Below are positions 33,360 to 42,791 of a stretch of DNA of 64,000 nucleotides, in pieces; the stretch's first letter is position 1; every line of letters begins with the position of its first letter. Origin of the DNA: Flavobacterium sp. (GTDB lineage Bacteria; Bacteroidota; Bacteroidia; Flavobacteriales; Flavobacteriaceae); the NCBI RefSeq assembly GCF_027484205.1, contig NZ_JAIXUB010000026.1, positions 310,001 through 374,000 on the forward strand, read 5' to 3'. The notes below the pieces were generated by a model that worked only from the letters and a program-made list of their open reading frames with translations, did not search any database and was not told where the DNA came from. A program made the position numbers and the translations under genes.

Positions 33360-33455
33360 ATATAGATATGTAACTTATGTAACAAAGTATTTATTTTATA
33401 AAGCGTACCTTTATCATATAATAATCAACTAAACAATTAGTTATGAAAAAAAAAT

Positions 33456-33650
33456 ATGGGTACAGCAGATAAAATAATCCGATTGATTATTGCTGCAGTG
33501 TTAGCTTTCTTATTCTACAACGGAACAATTACTGGAATTTTAGGAATCGTAGCTGTCGTAGCAGCAACGGTTTTTGCCCTAACAAGTTTAGTAAATTTCT
33601 GTCCGTTATATACTTTATTAGGAATCAATACTTGTTCGATAAAAAAATAA
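33456..33650 (+). CDS. DUF2892-type small membrane protein
   Basis: 64 aa with two TM helices (~8-24 and ~27-44) and a C-terminal FCPLYTLLGINTC, the family's typical Cys pair region. Family members are often rhodanese-associated (YgaP-like) inner-membrane proteins. The start here is the ATG at 33456 (MGTADKIIR). Homologues commonly begin MKKNMGT; an ATG at 33443 is followed by nine As, which puts it out of frame, while eight would restore MKKNMGT. See the finding. Confidence 0.8.
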   Translation: MGTADKIIRLIIAAVLAFLFYNGTITGILGIVAVVAATVFALTSLVNFCPLYTLLGINTCSIKK

Positions 33651-33667
33651 AAAGTACTAAACAAAAA

Positions 33668-33697
33668 AATCCCGAGCATTAAACTCGGGATTTTTAC
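33668..33697. terminator. Bidirectional terminator before sucC end
   Basis: Stem AAATCCCGAG/CTCGGGATTT with loop CATTAAA and T-run, between the DUF2892 gene and convergent sucC. Confidence 0.9.
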
Positions 33698-33725
33698 TTC
33701 GTATATCGTACTTCGTATTTCTAAC

Positions 33726-34919
33726 TTATGAAAGTGCTTTCTGAACTTGGTCAGCAGCTTCTTGAAATTGAACAGCAGATAAAATTGGCATACCTGAATT
33801 ATCGATTAATTCTTTTGCAATTTCTGCATTTGTTCCTTGTAATCTTACGATGATTGGCACTTTGATTGCGTCACCCATATTTTTGTAAGCATCAACAACT
33901 CCTTGAGCAACACGATCACAACGAACGATTCCACCAAAGATGTTAATCAAAATTGCTTTTACGTTTGGATCTTTTAAGATAATTCTAAAAGCTAATTCCA
34001 CACGTTTTGCATCAGCTGTTCCACCAACGTCTAAGAAATTTGCTGGTTCAAAACCTGCATATTTAATTAAATCCATTGTTGCCATTGCTAATCCTGCTCC
34101 GTTTACCATACAACCTACAGTTCCGTCAAGGTCAACATAGTTTAATCCTGCTTCTTTAGCTTCAACTTCAATTGGATTTTCTTCTCTAACGTCACGCATT
34201 TCAGCATATTTCGGCTGACGGTATAATGCGTTATCATCAATATTTACTTTGGCATCAACTGCCATTATTTTATTATCAGATGTTTTTAAAACTGGATTAA
34301 TTTCAAACATTGACGCATCAGAACCAATGTAAGCATTGTACAATGAGTCAACAAATTTCACCATTTCTTTAAAAGCATTTCCAGAAAGACCTAAGTTAAA
34401 AGCAACTCTTCTTGCTTGAAAACCTTGTAATCCTACTTGTGGATCAATTTCTTCAGTAAAAATTAAATGAGGTGTGTGTTCTGCAACTTCTTCAATATCC
34501 ATTCCACCTTCAGTAGAATACATAATCATGTTTCTTCCTGTAGCTCTGTTTAAAAGAACTGACATATAGAATTCAGAAGTTTCACTTTCACCTGGATAAT
34601 ACACATCTTCAGCAATCAAAACTTTGTGAACCGTTTTTCCTTCTGGTGGAGTTTGCGGCGTAATCAATTGCATTCCTATGATTTTCTCAGAAATTTCAGT
34701 TACTTGTTCTAAGTTTTTAGCCAACTTAACACCGCCACCTTTTCCTCTTCCACCTGCGTGAATTTGAGCTTTGATAACATACCATTGCGTACCAGTTTCA
34801 GTAGTCAATTGTTTTGCAGCAGCAACAGCTTCTACAGGATTATTAGCAACAATTCCACGTTGAACGCGTACACCGTATTTTGCTAGAATTTCTTTACCTT
34901 GATATTCGTGTATATTCAT
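33726..34919 (-). CDS. sucC: Succinyl-CoA synthetase, ADP-forming, beta subunit
   Basis: 397 aa TCA-cycle enzyme subunit that makes succinate with ATP (or GTP) from succinyl-CoA; needs the alpha subunit SucD, which is not in this window. ATP-grasp N-terminal domain starts at MNIHEYQGKEILAKYGV, with GGRGKGGGVKLA; nucleotide loop and Mg site include FEINPVL and MAVDAKVNIDDN; the C-terminal ligase domain has FLDVGGTADA and INIFGGIVRCD. The start at 34919 was chosen over one 33 bp upstream, because MNIHEYQ is the family start. Confidence 0.97.
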   Translation of the reverse strand: MNIHEYQGKEILAKYGVRVQRGIVANNPVEAVAAAKQLTTETGTQWYVIKAQIHAGGRGKGGGVKLAKNLEQVTEISEKIIGMQLITPQTPPEGKTVHKVLIAEDVYYPGESETSEFYMSVLLNRATGRNMIMYSTEGGMDIEEVAEHTPHLIFTEEIDPQVGLQGFQARRVAFNLGLSGNAFKEMVKFVDSLYNAYIGSDASMFEINPVLKTSDNKIMAVDAKVNIDDNALYRQPKYAEMRDVREENPIEVEAKEAGLNYVDLDGTVGCMVNGAGLAMATMDLIKYAGFEPANFLDVGGTADAKRVELAFRIILKDPNVKAILINIFGGIVRCDRVAQGVVDAYKNMGDAIKVPIIVRLQGTNAEIAKELIDNSGMPILSAVQFQEAADQVQKALS

Positions 34920-34949
34920 AAGTATTAGTTTGTCGTTTAAAAAGTTTGA

Positions 34950-34957
34950 CAAAAGTA
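34950..34957 (-). promoter_or_regulatory. -7 box for sucC
   Basis: TACTTTTG on the minus strand, 30 bp before the sucC ATG, exact TAnnTTTG. Confidence 0.45.
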
Positions 34958-35068
34958 ATTAAATAGAATGAAACCTAAAAGAAATGTATATCAATTTAGT
35001 AACTTTATTTTAGTTTATTTTCATCAACAGCTATAATAAGTTTTGAAGCGAAAGGTTTGAGAATTCTT

Positions 35069-35164
35069 GTTGTCCATTTTCCTGCTATTCGCTATATTTT
35101 TACACCTGTCAGGTTTCAAAAACCTGACAGGTGTAAAAGATACCGCTTCTATCAGGGCTAGTTT
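35069..35164 (-). repeat. Modular dispersed element, copy 1 with CCTGTCAGG hairpin
   Basis: On the minus strand it begins AACTAGCCCTGATAGAAGCG and ends GCAGGAAAATGGACAAC. In between sits a perfect 19-bp stem (35098-35116 with 35120-35138) around a 3-nt loop. Copy 2 lies at 48258-48324 with the same ends and another hairpin. Confidence 0.65.
35098..35138. repeat. Perfect 19-bp palindrome (ACACCTGTCAGG)
   Basis: Stem TTTTACACCTGTCAGGTTT with its exact complement, loop CAA. Flanking A/T runs would also make it a strong bidirectional terminator, but it lies between the divergent sucC and lysA genes. Confidence 0.8.
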
Positions 35165-35225
35165 GTTATGGTATTGAAAAAAAATCAGTACAAAAAATAA
35201 CAATTTCGTAGAAATAACGAATCAG

Positions 35226-35256
35226 TTTGAAATCCATATTTGATAAACTATCTTTG
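35226..35256 (+). promoter_or_regulatory. Promoter of lysA
   Basis: TTTG at 35226-35229, 19-bp spacer, TATCTTTG at 35249-35256: both boxes match the Bacteroidota consensus exactly, 83 bp upstream of lysA. Best promoter match in the window. Confidence 0.7.
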
Positions 35257-35339
35257 CAAAAGTTAACAATTAAAAGTTGAAAATACTTGATAGTAAACTT
35301 TTAATCACATAAACTTTTAAACTTTTAAAATAAAAAATC

Positions 35340-36545
35340 ATGCAACCAAAAGAGTTACTTACGCTTGCCGAGGAATTTGGCAGTCCGTTGTACGTTTACG
35401 ACGCTACAACCATTGAGCATCAGTATAACCGTTTGACAGCTGCATTTTCAAAGGTGGAAAACCTACGAATTAATTATGCGATGAAAGCTTTGTCAAACAT
35501 TTCGATTTTGAAGTTGCTAAAGAAATGCGGTTCTGGTTTAGACACCGTTTCTTTTCAAGAAGTGCAACTGGGTTTACATGCTGGTTTCACTCCTGATAAA
35601 ATTATTTTTACACCAAATGGCGTTTCATTTGAAGAAATTGAAGAAGTTGCAAAATTAGGCGTTCAAATCAATATTGATAATCTTTCGGTTTTAGAACATT
35701 TTGGAGCAAAATATCCAAAAGTTCCTGTTTGCATTCGGATCAATCCGCACGTTATGGCTGGTGGAAACGAAAATATTTCTGTTGGACATATAGATAGTAA
35801 ATTTGGTATTTCAATTTATCAAATTCCACATGTTTTGAGAATCGTTGAAAATACAGGAATGCACATCAACGGAATTCACATGCACACAGGTTCCGATATT
35901 TTAGATATCGAAGTTTTCCTTTATGCTGCCGAAATTCTGTTTGATGCTGCTAAACAATTTAAAGAACTGGATTTTCTAGATTTTGGTTCAGGTTTCAAAG
36001 TGCCGTACAAAAAAGGCGATATTGAAACTAACATTGAAGAATTAGGTAAAAAACTAACCAAACGTTTTTTAGCTTTCGAAAAAGAATATGGAAGAACGTT
36101 GACTTTAGCTTTCGAACCTGGAAAATTCTTGGTGAGTGAAGCTGGATTTTTCTTAGCTAAAGTAAATGTCGTAAAACAAACAACCTCAACGGTTTTTGCA
36201 GGAATTGACAGTGGTTTTAATCATTTAATCCGACCAATGTTTTATGGTTCGCAACACATGATTGAAAATATTTCTAACCCAAAAGGAAAAGAACGTTTTT
36301 ACACCGTTGTAGGCTACATCTGCGAAACCGATACTTTTGCTAACAACAGAAGAATTGCCGAAATAAAAGAAGGTGATATTTTATGCTTCAAGAATGCTGG
36401 AGCTTATTGTTTTTCTATGTCATCCAACTATAACTCGCGTTTTAAACCAGCCGAAGTTTTATGGAAAGATGGAAAAGGTCATTTAATAAGTAAAAGAGAA
36501 ACTTTTGAAGATTTGATTAAAAATCAGGTTGAAGTTGAAATCTAA
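35340..36545 (+). CDS. lysA: Diaminopimelate decarboxylase
   Basis: 401 aa PLP enzyme that decarboxylates meso-diaminopimelate to L-lysine, last step of lysine synthesis. N-terminal barrel: YAMKALSN with PLP-binding Lys49, GLDTVSFQEVQLGLHAG, NPHVMAGG, FGI, HMHTGSDI, DFGSGF. C-terminal domain: EPGKFLVSEAGFFL, VGYICETDTFANNR (CEs/DTF motif), and GAYCFSMSSNYNSR. Length normal. It has its own promoter and terminator and stands alone. Confidence 0.96.
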   Translation: MQPKELLTLAEEFGSPLYVYDATTIEHQYNRLTAAFSKVENLRINYAMKALSNISILKLLKKCGSGLDTVSFQEVQLGLHAGFTPDKIIFTPNGVSFEEIEEVAKLGVQINIDNLSVLEHFGAKYPKVPVCIRINPHVMAGGNENISVGHIDSKFGISIYQIPHVLRIVENTGMHINGIHMHTGSDILDIEVFLYAAEILFDAAKQFKELDFLDFGSGFKVPYKKGDIETNIEELGKKLTKRFLAFEKEYGRTLTLAFEPGKFLVSEAGFFLAKVNVVKQTTSTVFAGIDSGFNHLIRPMFYGSQHMIENISNPKGKERFYTVVGYICETDTFANNRRIAEIKEGDILCFKNAGAYCFSMSSNYNSRFKPAEVLWKDGKGHLISKRETFEDLIKNQVEVEI

Positions 36546-36568
36546 CCAAACAAAATATTTTTAATAAA

Positions 36569-36597
36569 AAATCCACTAAAATTTAGTGGATTTTTTA
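36569..36597. terminator. Bidirectional terminator lysA / pafA
   Basis: Stem AATCCACTAAA/TTTAGTGGATT flanked by A- and T-runs, between convergent lysA and pafA. Confidence 0.9.
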
Positions 36598-36600
36598 TTA

Positions 36601-38217
36601 CTATTTTTTAGTAAACAGTTCGGTTAAAACTTCGCTTTTTGTACTGTTTGGCATCGTAATTTTGAGTAATTGTGATACAGTTGGAGCAATTTGAGTAATC
36701 ACTTTTTTATCATGTGAAGCTCCATTTTTAATGTGCCAACCATAAAAAATTACAGGAACGTGAGTATCATAAGAATATGGCGAACCATGTGTTGTTCCTG
36801 TTATTCCATATTCCATGTAACCTGGTTTGTAAACAAAATACAATTCACCGTTTTGAGTTGGATCAAATCCTTTTGAAATAAATCCAAGCAATTCATCATT
36901 TGGTGAAGAGGCTAAAATTTCTTCTTCAGTATAAACACGTTTTACATATTCTTTTGTGTAAAGAAAATCTTTGAATGATTGTTTTACCTTAATAAAATCT
37001 AACGCTTTAGATTTTATTAAATCTTTATCAAAAAACACATTGAAGCTGTCATACTTTAAAATTAAATCTTCACCAAAAGTAGCTTTTGAAAACTCTTTCA
37101 AATCGCTCGAAACGTTTTTATAATTGATATTGTTAACTTGATATTTATTGTCTTTTAAATGCGTAACATTTTCTGCACCAGCATGATCCGCAGTTAAGAA
37201 AACCAAGTAATTATCTTTACCTACGGTTGCATCTAAATAATTTAAGAACTCCGCAATAGTTTCATCTAATCGTAAATAAGTATCTTGAATTTCAATAGAA
37301 CGAGGTCCAAAATTGTGACCAATATAATCTGTAGAAGAAAAACTAATAGCAAGAAAATCAGTAATTTCATCTTTACCTAATGCTTCTTTTTCGATAGCTC
37401 TTTTGGCAAAATCGCAAACTAGATTGTTTCCATAAGGACTAACTCTTAAAACACCAGGATCATTATTTTCAAGCATTTCCTTCATATTATAAGGAAAGAA
37501 AGGTGTTTTTTTATACAATTTTCCTTCATAAGGATTGTCATCTGGAAGACTTTCATTGTAAGTTGAAATTGGCTTTAATAAACCCCAACCTTTATTAGCA
37601 TAAGTGATGTAATTTTTTTCTTTATTAAAATCATCAGCCCAAGAAGGAAGTTTTTCACCATAGTAAGAGCTCGAAATAAATTCGCCAGTTTTTGTGTACC
37701 AAAATGCCCAATCAGCAAAATGTCCTGCTGGAAGAATGGCACCTCTATCTTTAATACTAATTCCAATAACTTTTCCTTTAAAATTAGTAGCCAATTTCAA
37801 TTCGTCTGTAATAGTAGTGCTTTGTAAATTTCTTGGAGACATTTTCCCTTCGGTTTCTGTTCCAGGAACTAATGTTGAAACTGTTGCATCATCTGTACAA
37901 TAAACTTCTTTTTTTAAAGTTCTGTGAAACCATTCGTTACCCACAATTCCGTGCATTGACGGTGTTGTTCCTGTATAAACAGAAGCATGTCCTGGCGCAG
38001 TGTAAGTTGGCATATAATTATAATGTGCGTTATGAAAAGTATAACCTTTGTTCATCAATCGTTTGAAACCATTTTCAGAAAAATCACTTTCAAATCGATA
38101 TAAATATTCCATTTTCATTTGATCGACAACAATTCCTACCACTAATTTTGGACGTTCTTGCGATTGAATTTTTAATGATATAAAAGAAAGAAAAACTAAA
38201 AGTAACAACTTTTTCAT
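36601..38217 (-). CDS. pafA: PafA-type alkaline phosphatase
   Basis: 538 aa. Signal peptide ends KIQSQ (~20). Periplasmic or secreted phosphate-monoesterase of the alkaline-phosphatase superfamily, like the Elizabethkingia PafA, which uses a Thr nucleophile and is not shut off by phosphate. Conserved start RPKLVVGIVVDQM, nucleophile region PTYTAPGHASVYTG with probable Thr73, GNEWFHR, VYCTDDATV, FSSTDYIGHNFGP, FLTADHAGAENV (metal ligands) and the late TTHGSPYSYDTHVP. Its -7 box is 17 bp upstream. Confidence 0.92.
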   Translation of the reverse strand: MKKLLLLVFLSFISLKIQSQERPKLVVGIVVDQMKMEYLYRFESDFSENGFKRLMNKGYTFHNAHYNYMPTYTAPGHASVYTGTTPSMHGIVGNEWFHRTLKKEVYCTDDATVSTLVPGTETEGKMSPRNLQSTTITDELKLATNFKGKVIGISIKDRGAILPAGHFADWAFWYTKTGEFISSSYYGEKLPSWADDFNKEKNYITYANKGWGLLKPISTYNESLPDDNPYEGKLYKKTPFFPYNMKEMLENNDPGVLRVSPYGNNLVCDFAKRAIEKEALGKDEITDFLAISFSSTDYIGHNFGPRSIEIQDTYLRLDETIAEFLNYLDATVGKDNYLVFLTADHAGAENVTHLKDNKYQVNNINYKNVSSDLKEFSKATFGEDLILKYDSFNVFFDKDLIKSKALDFIKVKQSFKDFLYTKEYVKRVYTEEEILASSPNDELLGFISKGFDPTQNGELYFVYKPGYMEYGITGTTHGSPYSYDTHVPVIFYGWHIKNGASHDKKVITQIAPTVSQLLKITMPNSTKSEVLTELFTKK

Positions 38218-38233
38218 AGAAGAATAATTTGTG

Positions 38234-38241
38234 CAAAAGTA
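38234..38241 (-). promoter_or_regulatory. -7 box for pafA
   Basis: TACTTTTG on the minus strand, exact TAnnTTTG, 16 bp before the pafA ATG. Confidence 0.45.
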
Positions 38242-38291
38242 AGTATTCTTTAACTAAATGTATTAAAAATAAGTTGAAGAAATGATTAAAT

Positions 38292-38325
38292 AAAAAAAGG
38301 CAAAGAGTTTTCTTTGCCTTTTTTA
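38292..38325 (-). terminator. Terminator of the 161-aa lipoprotein gene
   Basis: Stem AAGGCAAAGA/TCTTTGCCTT with runs of A and T on either side, 17 bp beyond the minus-strand stop at 38342. Confidence 0.85.
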
Positions 38326-38341
38326 TATTTCGATAACTTAT

Positions 38342-38827
38342 TTATTTTACAATAGTAATTTCTCTGCCTGTAATTCCATCAGGAGTAATTACATCCCATA
38401 CTAATTCGTCGTTTAACCATAGCTTTTGGCACACCACATAGTCAACATTGTTTTCACTTCCTCTATCAAATTGCGCTTTTAAAGTATCTGTGTCTGTTTC
38501 ATTCCATTTTACATAGGTAATAGGAAATTGTTCGTTTTCTGAATGATTAAGAGTTAGTGCCATACAAATAGGTGAAGTCTCATAATTGATAAAGAAACCT
38601 CTTGGGTTATCCATATTAGTATCATAAACTTCTGTTGAAACTCCATCAATCAAATGATAAATTCTATAATTCTCAGATAAAAAATTAGAAGTATTTATCA
38701 AGTTTTTATTTTCTAAATCTTTTAGATAGATTGAAACACTTGCATCTAAATTTGCGGCTGTTGGTTTATCATCATTATTACAAGAAGAAATAAACATTAT
38801 TACAAGTAATACAATTAATTTTTTCAT
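38342..38827 (-). CDS. Lipoprotein of unknown function
   Basis: 161 aa. Leader ends MFISSCNNDDKP; Cys16 lipidated, then acidic stretch. The body (YLKDLENKNLINTSNFLSENY; RGFFINYETSPICMALTLNHSE; ETDTDTLKAQFDRGSENNVDY; KLWLNDELVWDVI) is a small beta-rich fold with no recognised family. Transcribed alone, with its own terminator. Confidence 0.75.
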   Translation of the reverse strand: MKKLIVLLVIMFISSCNNDDKPTAANLDASVSIYLKDLENKNLINTSNFLSENYRIYHLIDGVSTEVYDTNMDNPRGFFINYETSPICMALTLNHSENEQFPITYVKWNETDTDTLKAQFDRGSENNVDYVVCQKLWLNDELVWDVITPDGITGREITIVK

Positions 38828-38855
38828 ACTCTTTTTTTAGAAAATATAATAATTT

Positions 38856-39794
38856 CTACATTAAAATTACATCTTTCTTAGCCATTTCAAACTCTTCAAC
38901 AATTTCTTTTATAATGGTTTCAACAGGTTTGATATCATGAATTAGTCCAGCTATTTGACCTATTTCTAGTTCGCCTTCCACTAAATCGCCTTCAAACATG
39001 CCTCGTTTTGCTCTACGTTTTCCTAATAAATTTTCTAAATCTTCTTTCGTAGGACATTTTGCATACAACTCTTGAACATCATTGTAAAACTTATTTTTAA
39101 TCAAACGTACTGGAGCTAATTCCTTTAAGGTCAATTGGGTTTCACCTTCGCCTGTTTCAATAACCGTTTTTTTGAAATTATCATGTGCAGAACTTTCTGT
39201 TGAAGCAACAAAACGACTACCCATTTGAACACCATCAGCACCAAGTACCATTGCAGCTAACATTCCACGACCAGTAGCAATTCCTCCAGCCGCAATTAGT
39301 GGAATTGAAATATTTTCCTTTACCATTGGAATTAAAGTTAATGTAGTAGTTTCCTCTCTTCCATTATGTCCGCCAGCTTCAAATCCTTCAGCAACAACTG
39401 CATCAACACCAGCTTCTTGCGCTTTTAAAGCAAATTTAGAACTACTAACTACATGAACAACAGTAATTCCTTTTTCTTTCAAAAAAGAAGTCCATGTCTT
39501 GGGATTTCCAGCAGAGGTAAAAACAATCTTTACTCCTTCTTCAATAATAATCTGGATTATTTCTTCAATATTTGGATACAACATTGGAACATTTACTCCA
39601 AAAGGTTTATCAGTTGCTTTTTTGCATTTTTGAATGTGTTCTCTCAAAACATCAGGATACATAGAACCTGCGCCAATTAAACCTAAACCTCCAGCATTAC
39701 TCACTGCACTTGCTAATTTGTAACCTGAATTCCAAATCATTCCGCCTTGAATAATTGGGTATTTTATATTGAAAAGTTGGGTAATTCTATTCAT
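38856..39794 (-). CDS. NAD(P)H-dependent flavin oxidoreductase, nitronate monooxygenase-like
   Basis: 312 aa TIM-barrel FMN protein. IIQGGMIWNSGYKLASAVSNAGGLGLIG is the typical start; then FGVNVPM, IVFTSAGNPKTWT, VHVVSSSKFALKAQEAGVDAVVAEGFEAGGHNG, IPLIAAGGIATGRGMLAAMVLGADGVQMGSRF. It may oxidise alkyl nitronates or act as an enoyl-reductase-like FabK protein; the family cannot separate these without assay. C-terminal ~60 residues cap the barrel. Confidence 0.85.
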   Translation of the reverse strand: MNRITQLFNIKYPIIQGGMIWNSGYKLASAVSNAGGLGLIGAGSMYPDVLREHIQKCKKATDKPFGVNVPMLYPNIEEIIQIIIEEGVKIVFTSAGNPKTWTSFLKEKGITVVHVVSSSKFALKAQEAGVDAVVAEGFEAGGHNGREETTTLTLIPMVKENISIPLIAAGGIATGRGMLAAMVLGADGVQMGSRFVASTESSAHDNFKKTVIETGEGETQLTLKELAPVRLIKNKFYNDVQELYAKCPTKEDLENLLGKRRAKRGMFEGDLVEGELEIGQIAGLIHDIKPVETIIKEIVEEFEMAKKDVILM

Positions 39795-39816
39795 TTTCTG
39801 CTGAAATTATTCAGTA

Positions 39817-41448
39817 TTATTTTTTTATGATTTTTCCCGTAAACTCTTTATTTGACGTAGTTACTTTATAAAAATAAACTCCTGAATTTAATTGTTCTAA
39901 TGAAATTGTAGCGATAGAATTCATATCATCTTTTTCTAAAACACTTTGACCTAAAGCATTGTAAATTTGAATTTTTGCACCATTAATCAAATTAGAAAAT
40001 GTAAAGGTTATTAGATTCTCAGTTGGATTTGGGTAAACAAAAATTTCATTAGAAGGAAAATTTTCTACAGAAAGCAAACCAGCATTCAATGCAGCTTGAA
40101 AATCAGGAATTCCGTAACCATATTGTGCATTTGGAGTTGTGAATTTATCTGCAGATTGTTTAATAAGGGTAACGATTTGTTGATTTGTCAAACTTGGAAG
40201 TGCTTGCCACAAACATGCCACAACTCCTGAAGTTATTGGACAAGAAAAGGAAGTTCCACTAGCTGTAACAACATTTCCTGAGGTATTTGCAAGCACAGAA
40301 GCTTGACCTTGAGCCATAATATCAGGTTTGATTCTTCCATCAAAAGATGGACCAATCGAACTAAAACTGGCATATACTTCGTTTGCCTGAACTGCTCCAA
40401 TTGCTAAAACATTAGTTGCTTCTGCTGGAACACCAACACGATCTAAAGGCGAAGGACTTCCTCCTGAATTTCCGGCACTTGCTAAAACGATAATTCCTTT
40501 ACTGAAAGCAATGTTCGCTCCTTTTGAAGCAAATGCATTATTTCCGGTAAAATCATCATAATTATGACTATAAAATGAATTATCATACTCATAATATCCT
40601 AATGATGAAGTGATTATATCAACACCAAGTCTATCGGCTTCTTCTGCGGCTTCAACCCAATAGCTTTCTTCAACAGGATTTTCTGAAATTACATCTTCTG
40701 TTACAAATAAATAATATTTAGCATCAGGAGCAGTTCCAACCAATTGATTTTCAACATATCCACCCATGCAAGATAAAACCATAGTACCATGATTATGTAA
40801 ACTGTAAACATCGGCACTTTGACTCACATAATTATAACCACCAAGAATTGAATTATTATCAAAAAGACGTTGAAAAGGTGATGCAGTGTTCACATTTATA
40901 AATCCTGAATCTAAAACAGCAATGATTTTTCCCGTTCCTGTATAGCTAGCTTGGTGCAATAAATGTCCGTTAAGCATTTGAATTTGATTGGCAGAATTTC
41001 CATATAAAAATGTGGTTTCTACATCCATATTTTTATTAACCAACTGATTTTTGCTTGCGCTTTTAGGTTGAGAAATTCTTCCTGCGGTGTTCAAGGCATC
41101 ATTTGCAAAAGTAATATGATCAACAAATGAAAGTGATGTTAATGCATTAATATTTGCAACTGTTCCTCTAATGTGAAGACAATTCAACCATTTTGATTTT
41201 GCTTTTACTGTAATTCCTGTAGCAGTCGTAATTTGATCTATGTAAGGCTGATGAATTGGAACGTCATTAACATTCAATGCAATTCCTTGAGCTGTTCGTC
41301 TGTCTAATGCTCTTTGAGTGAGCATTGATAATGGATTACTTAAAAAGGTTGCTGAATTTGGTTTATCTATAAAATAAACCCATGCATCTTCTTGAGAAAA
41401 TCCTGAAAACGAAACTAATAATAAAAAAATGAGTAGTGTTTTTTTCAT
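39817..41448 (-). CDS. S8 subtilisin-like peptidase with T9SS sorting domain
   Basis: 543 aa. Signal peptide ends FSGFSQ (~19). Inhibitor-like N-terminal part (~20-130). Catalytic triad visible: Asp180 in AVLDSGF, His220 in HNHGTMV, Ser400 in SGTSFSCP, with VLASAGNSGG carrying the oxyanion Asn. The C-terminal ~80 residues (VYPNPTENLITFTFSN ... LNSGVYFYKVTTSNKEFTGKIIKK) are a type-A T9SS sorting domain. Secreted protease. mnmA lies directly upstream; -7 box TATTTTTG 22 bp before the ATG. Confidence 0.92.
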   Translation of the reverse strand: MKKTLLIFLLLVSFSGFSQEDAWVYFIDKPNSATFLSNPLSMLTQRALDRRTAQGIALNVNDVPIHQPYIDQITTATGITVKAKSKWLNCLHIRGTVANINALTSLSFVDHITFANDALNTAGRISQPKSASKNQLVNKNMDVETTFLYGNSANQIQMLNGHLLHQASYTGTGKIIAVLDSGFINVNTASPFQRLFDNNSILGGYNYVSQSADVYSLHNHGTMVLSCMGGYVENQLVGTAPDAKYYLFVTEDVISENPVEESYWVEAAEEADRLGVDIITSSLGYYEYDNSFYSHNYDDFTGNNAFASKGANIAFSKGIIVLASAGNSGGSPSPLDRVGVPAEATNVLAIGAVQANEVYASFSSIGPSFDGRIKPDIMAQGQASVLANTSGNVVTASGTSFSCPITSGVVACLWQALPSLTNQQIVTLIKQSADKFTTPNAQYGYGIPDFQAALNAGLLSVENFPSNEIFVYPNPTENLITFTFSNLINGAKIQIYNALGQSVLEKDDMNSIATISLEQLNSGVYFYKVTTSNKEFTGKIIKK

Positions 41449-41470
41449 AACATTTAAAATTTGGAGTTAT

Positions 41471-41478
41471 CAAAAATA
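41471..41478 (-). promoter_or_regulatory. -7 box for S8 peptidase gene
   Basis: TATTTTTG on the minus strand, 22 bp before the ATG at 41448, in a 55-bp gap after mnmA. Confidence 0.45.
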
Positions 41479-41503
41479 CGAAAAAAATAATACAAAACTT
41501 TAC

Positions 41504-42691
41504 TTAGGATATTACTCCTGAACCAATTAATTCTTCATCATTATAAAAAGCAACAAATTGACCTTCAGTTATTGCAGATTGCGGATTTTCAAATGCAACA
41601 TATAAACCACTTTCAAATTGATGTAGTGTCGCATTTTGTAATTCTTGTCGGTAACGAATTCTTGCAATGACTTCCATTGATTGACCATTTTGAAGTTTTA
41701 AATCTTCTCTAATCCAATGAATTTCATCTGATTGTACTTTCAAAGCTTTTCTAAACAAGCCCTGATGATTACTGCCTTGTCCTGTGTATATTGAATTGGT
41801 TTTTACATCAGTTGCAATAATGAAAAGTGCTTCTTTTGTTCCACCAACGTTTAATCCTTTTCGTTGCCCAATTGTAAAATAATGTGCTCCTTGATGTTTT
41901 CCAACTACTTTTCCATTATCAGGAATATATTTGATTGGTGTTGATTCATAAACTAATTCCTCTTCAATCGAATTGAATGTTGGTTTTACTTTACTATAAA
42001 CTTCATCAGCAGCAGAAACTTCATAAATTAGACCTTCTTTTGGCTGAAGTTGTTGTTGCAAAAATTCAGGTAAACGAACTTTACCAATGAAACATAAACC
42101 TTGTGAATCTTTCTTTTCAGCAGTTACTAAATCAAGTTTCATTGCTATTTCACGAACTTGAGGTTTTGTTAATTCACCAATTGGAAATAGTGATTTTGAT
42201 AATTGTTCTTGCGATAATTGACAAAGAAAATACGATTGATCTTTATTGTCATCTTTACCAGAAAGTAATTGATATACTGGCTTTCCGTCAACCATGATTT
42301 CACCTTTTCTACAATAATGTCCTGTTGCAACAAAATCAGCTCCAAGTGAAAGAGCAATTTTCATAAAAACATCAAATTTTATTTCTCTGTTGCATAAAAC
42401 ATCAGGATTAGGAGTTCTTCCATTTTCATATTCTTTGAACATGTAGTCAACAATTTTTTCTTTGTATTGCTCACTTAAATCAACCGTTTGAAAAGGAATT
42501 CCGAGTTTTTCTGCAACTAAAAGCGCATCGTTACTGTCTTCTAACCATGGACATTCATTTGAAATTGTTACTGAATCATCGTGCCAATTTTTCATAAAAA
42601 GTCCAATTACTTCATAACCTTGCTCTTTTAAAAGATAAGCAGCAACACTTGAATCTACACCACCAGAAAGTCCAACGACAACACGTTTCAT
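41504..42691 (-). CDS. mnmA: tRNA-specific 2-thiouridylase
   Basis: 395 aa enzyme that puts sulfur on U34 of Lys, Glu and Gln tRNAs. PP-loop [10 protein letters not shown] (8-17); catalytic Cys100 in [13 protein letters not shown]; second Cys200 in [31 protein letters not shown]-terminal domain with [17 protein letters not shown]. Length normal for Bacteroidota. -7 box TAAATTTG 20 bp upstream. Followed by the subtilase gene. Confidence 0.97.
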   Translation of the reverse strand: MKRVVVGLSGGVDSSVAAYLLKEQGYEVIGLFMKNWHDDSVTISNECPWLEDSNDALLVAEKLGIPFQTVDLSEQYKEKIVDYMFKEYENGRTPNPDVLCNREIKFDVFMKIALSLGADFVATGHYCRKGEIMVDGKPVYQLLSGKDDNKDQSYFLCQLSQEQLSKSLFPIGELTKPQVREIAMKLDLVTAEKKDSQGLCFIGKVRLPEFLQQQLQPKEGLIYEVSAADEVYSKVKPTFNSIEEELVYESTPIKYIPDNGKVVGKHQGAHYFTIGQRKGLNVGGTKEALFIIATDVKTNSIYTGQGSNHQGLFRKALKVQSDEIHWIREDLKLQNGQSMEVIARIRYRQELQNATLHQFESGLYVAFENPQSAITEGQFVAFYNDEELIGSGVIS

Positions 42692-42710
42692 TTTATTTTT
42701 TTTTGAAATG

Positions 42711-42718
42711 CAAATTTA
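42711..42718 (-). promoter_or_regulatory. -7 box for mnmA
   Basis: TAAATTTG on the minus strand, exact TAnnTTTG, 19 bp before the mnmA ATG. Confidence 0.45.
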
Positions 42719-42738
42719 CATTTTTAAAAATAAAAAAA

Positions 42739-42768
42739 GTATATGTTTCAATCGCTAAAACATATACT
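42739..42768 (-). terminator. Terminator of the MORN-like protein gene
   Basis: Inverted repeat AGTATATGTTT/AAACATATACT, with the T-run on the minus strand downstream, 24 bp past the stop of the gene at 42792. Confidence 0.8.
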
Positions 42769-42791
42769 TCTGTAACTTATTTCTATTATTC

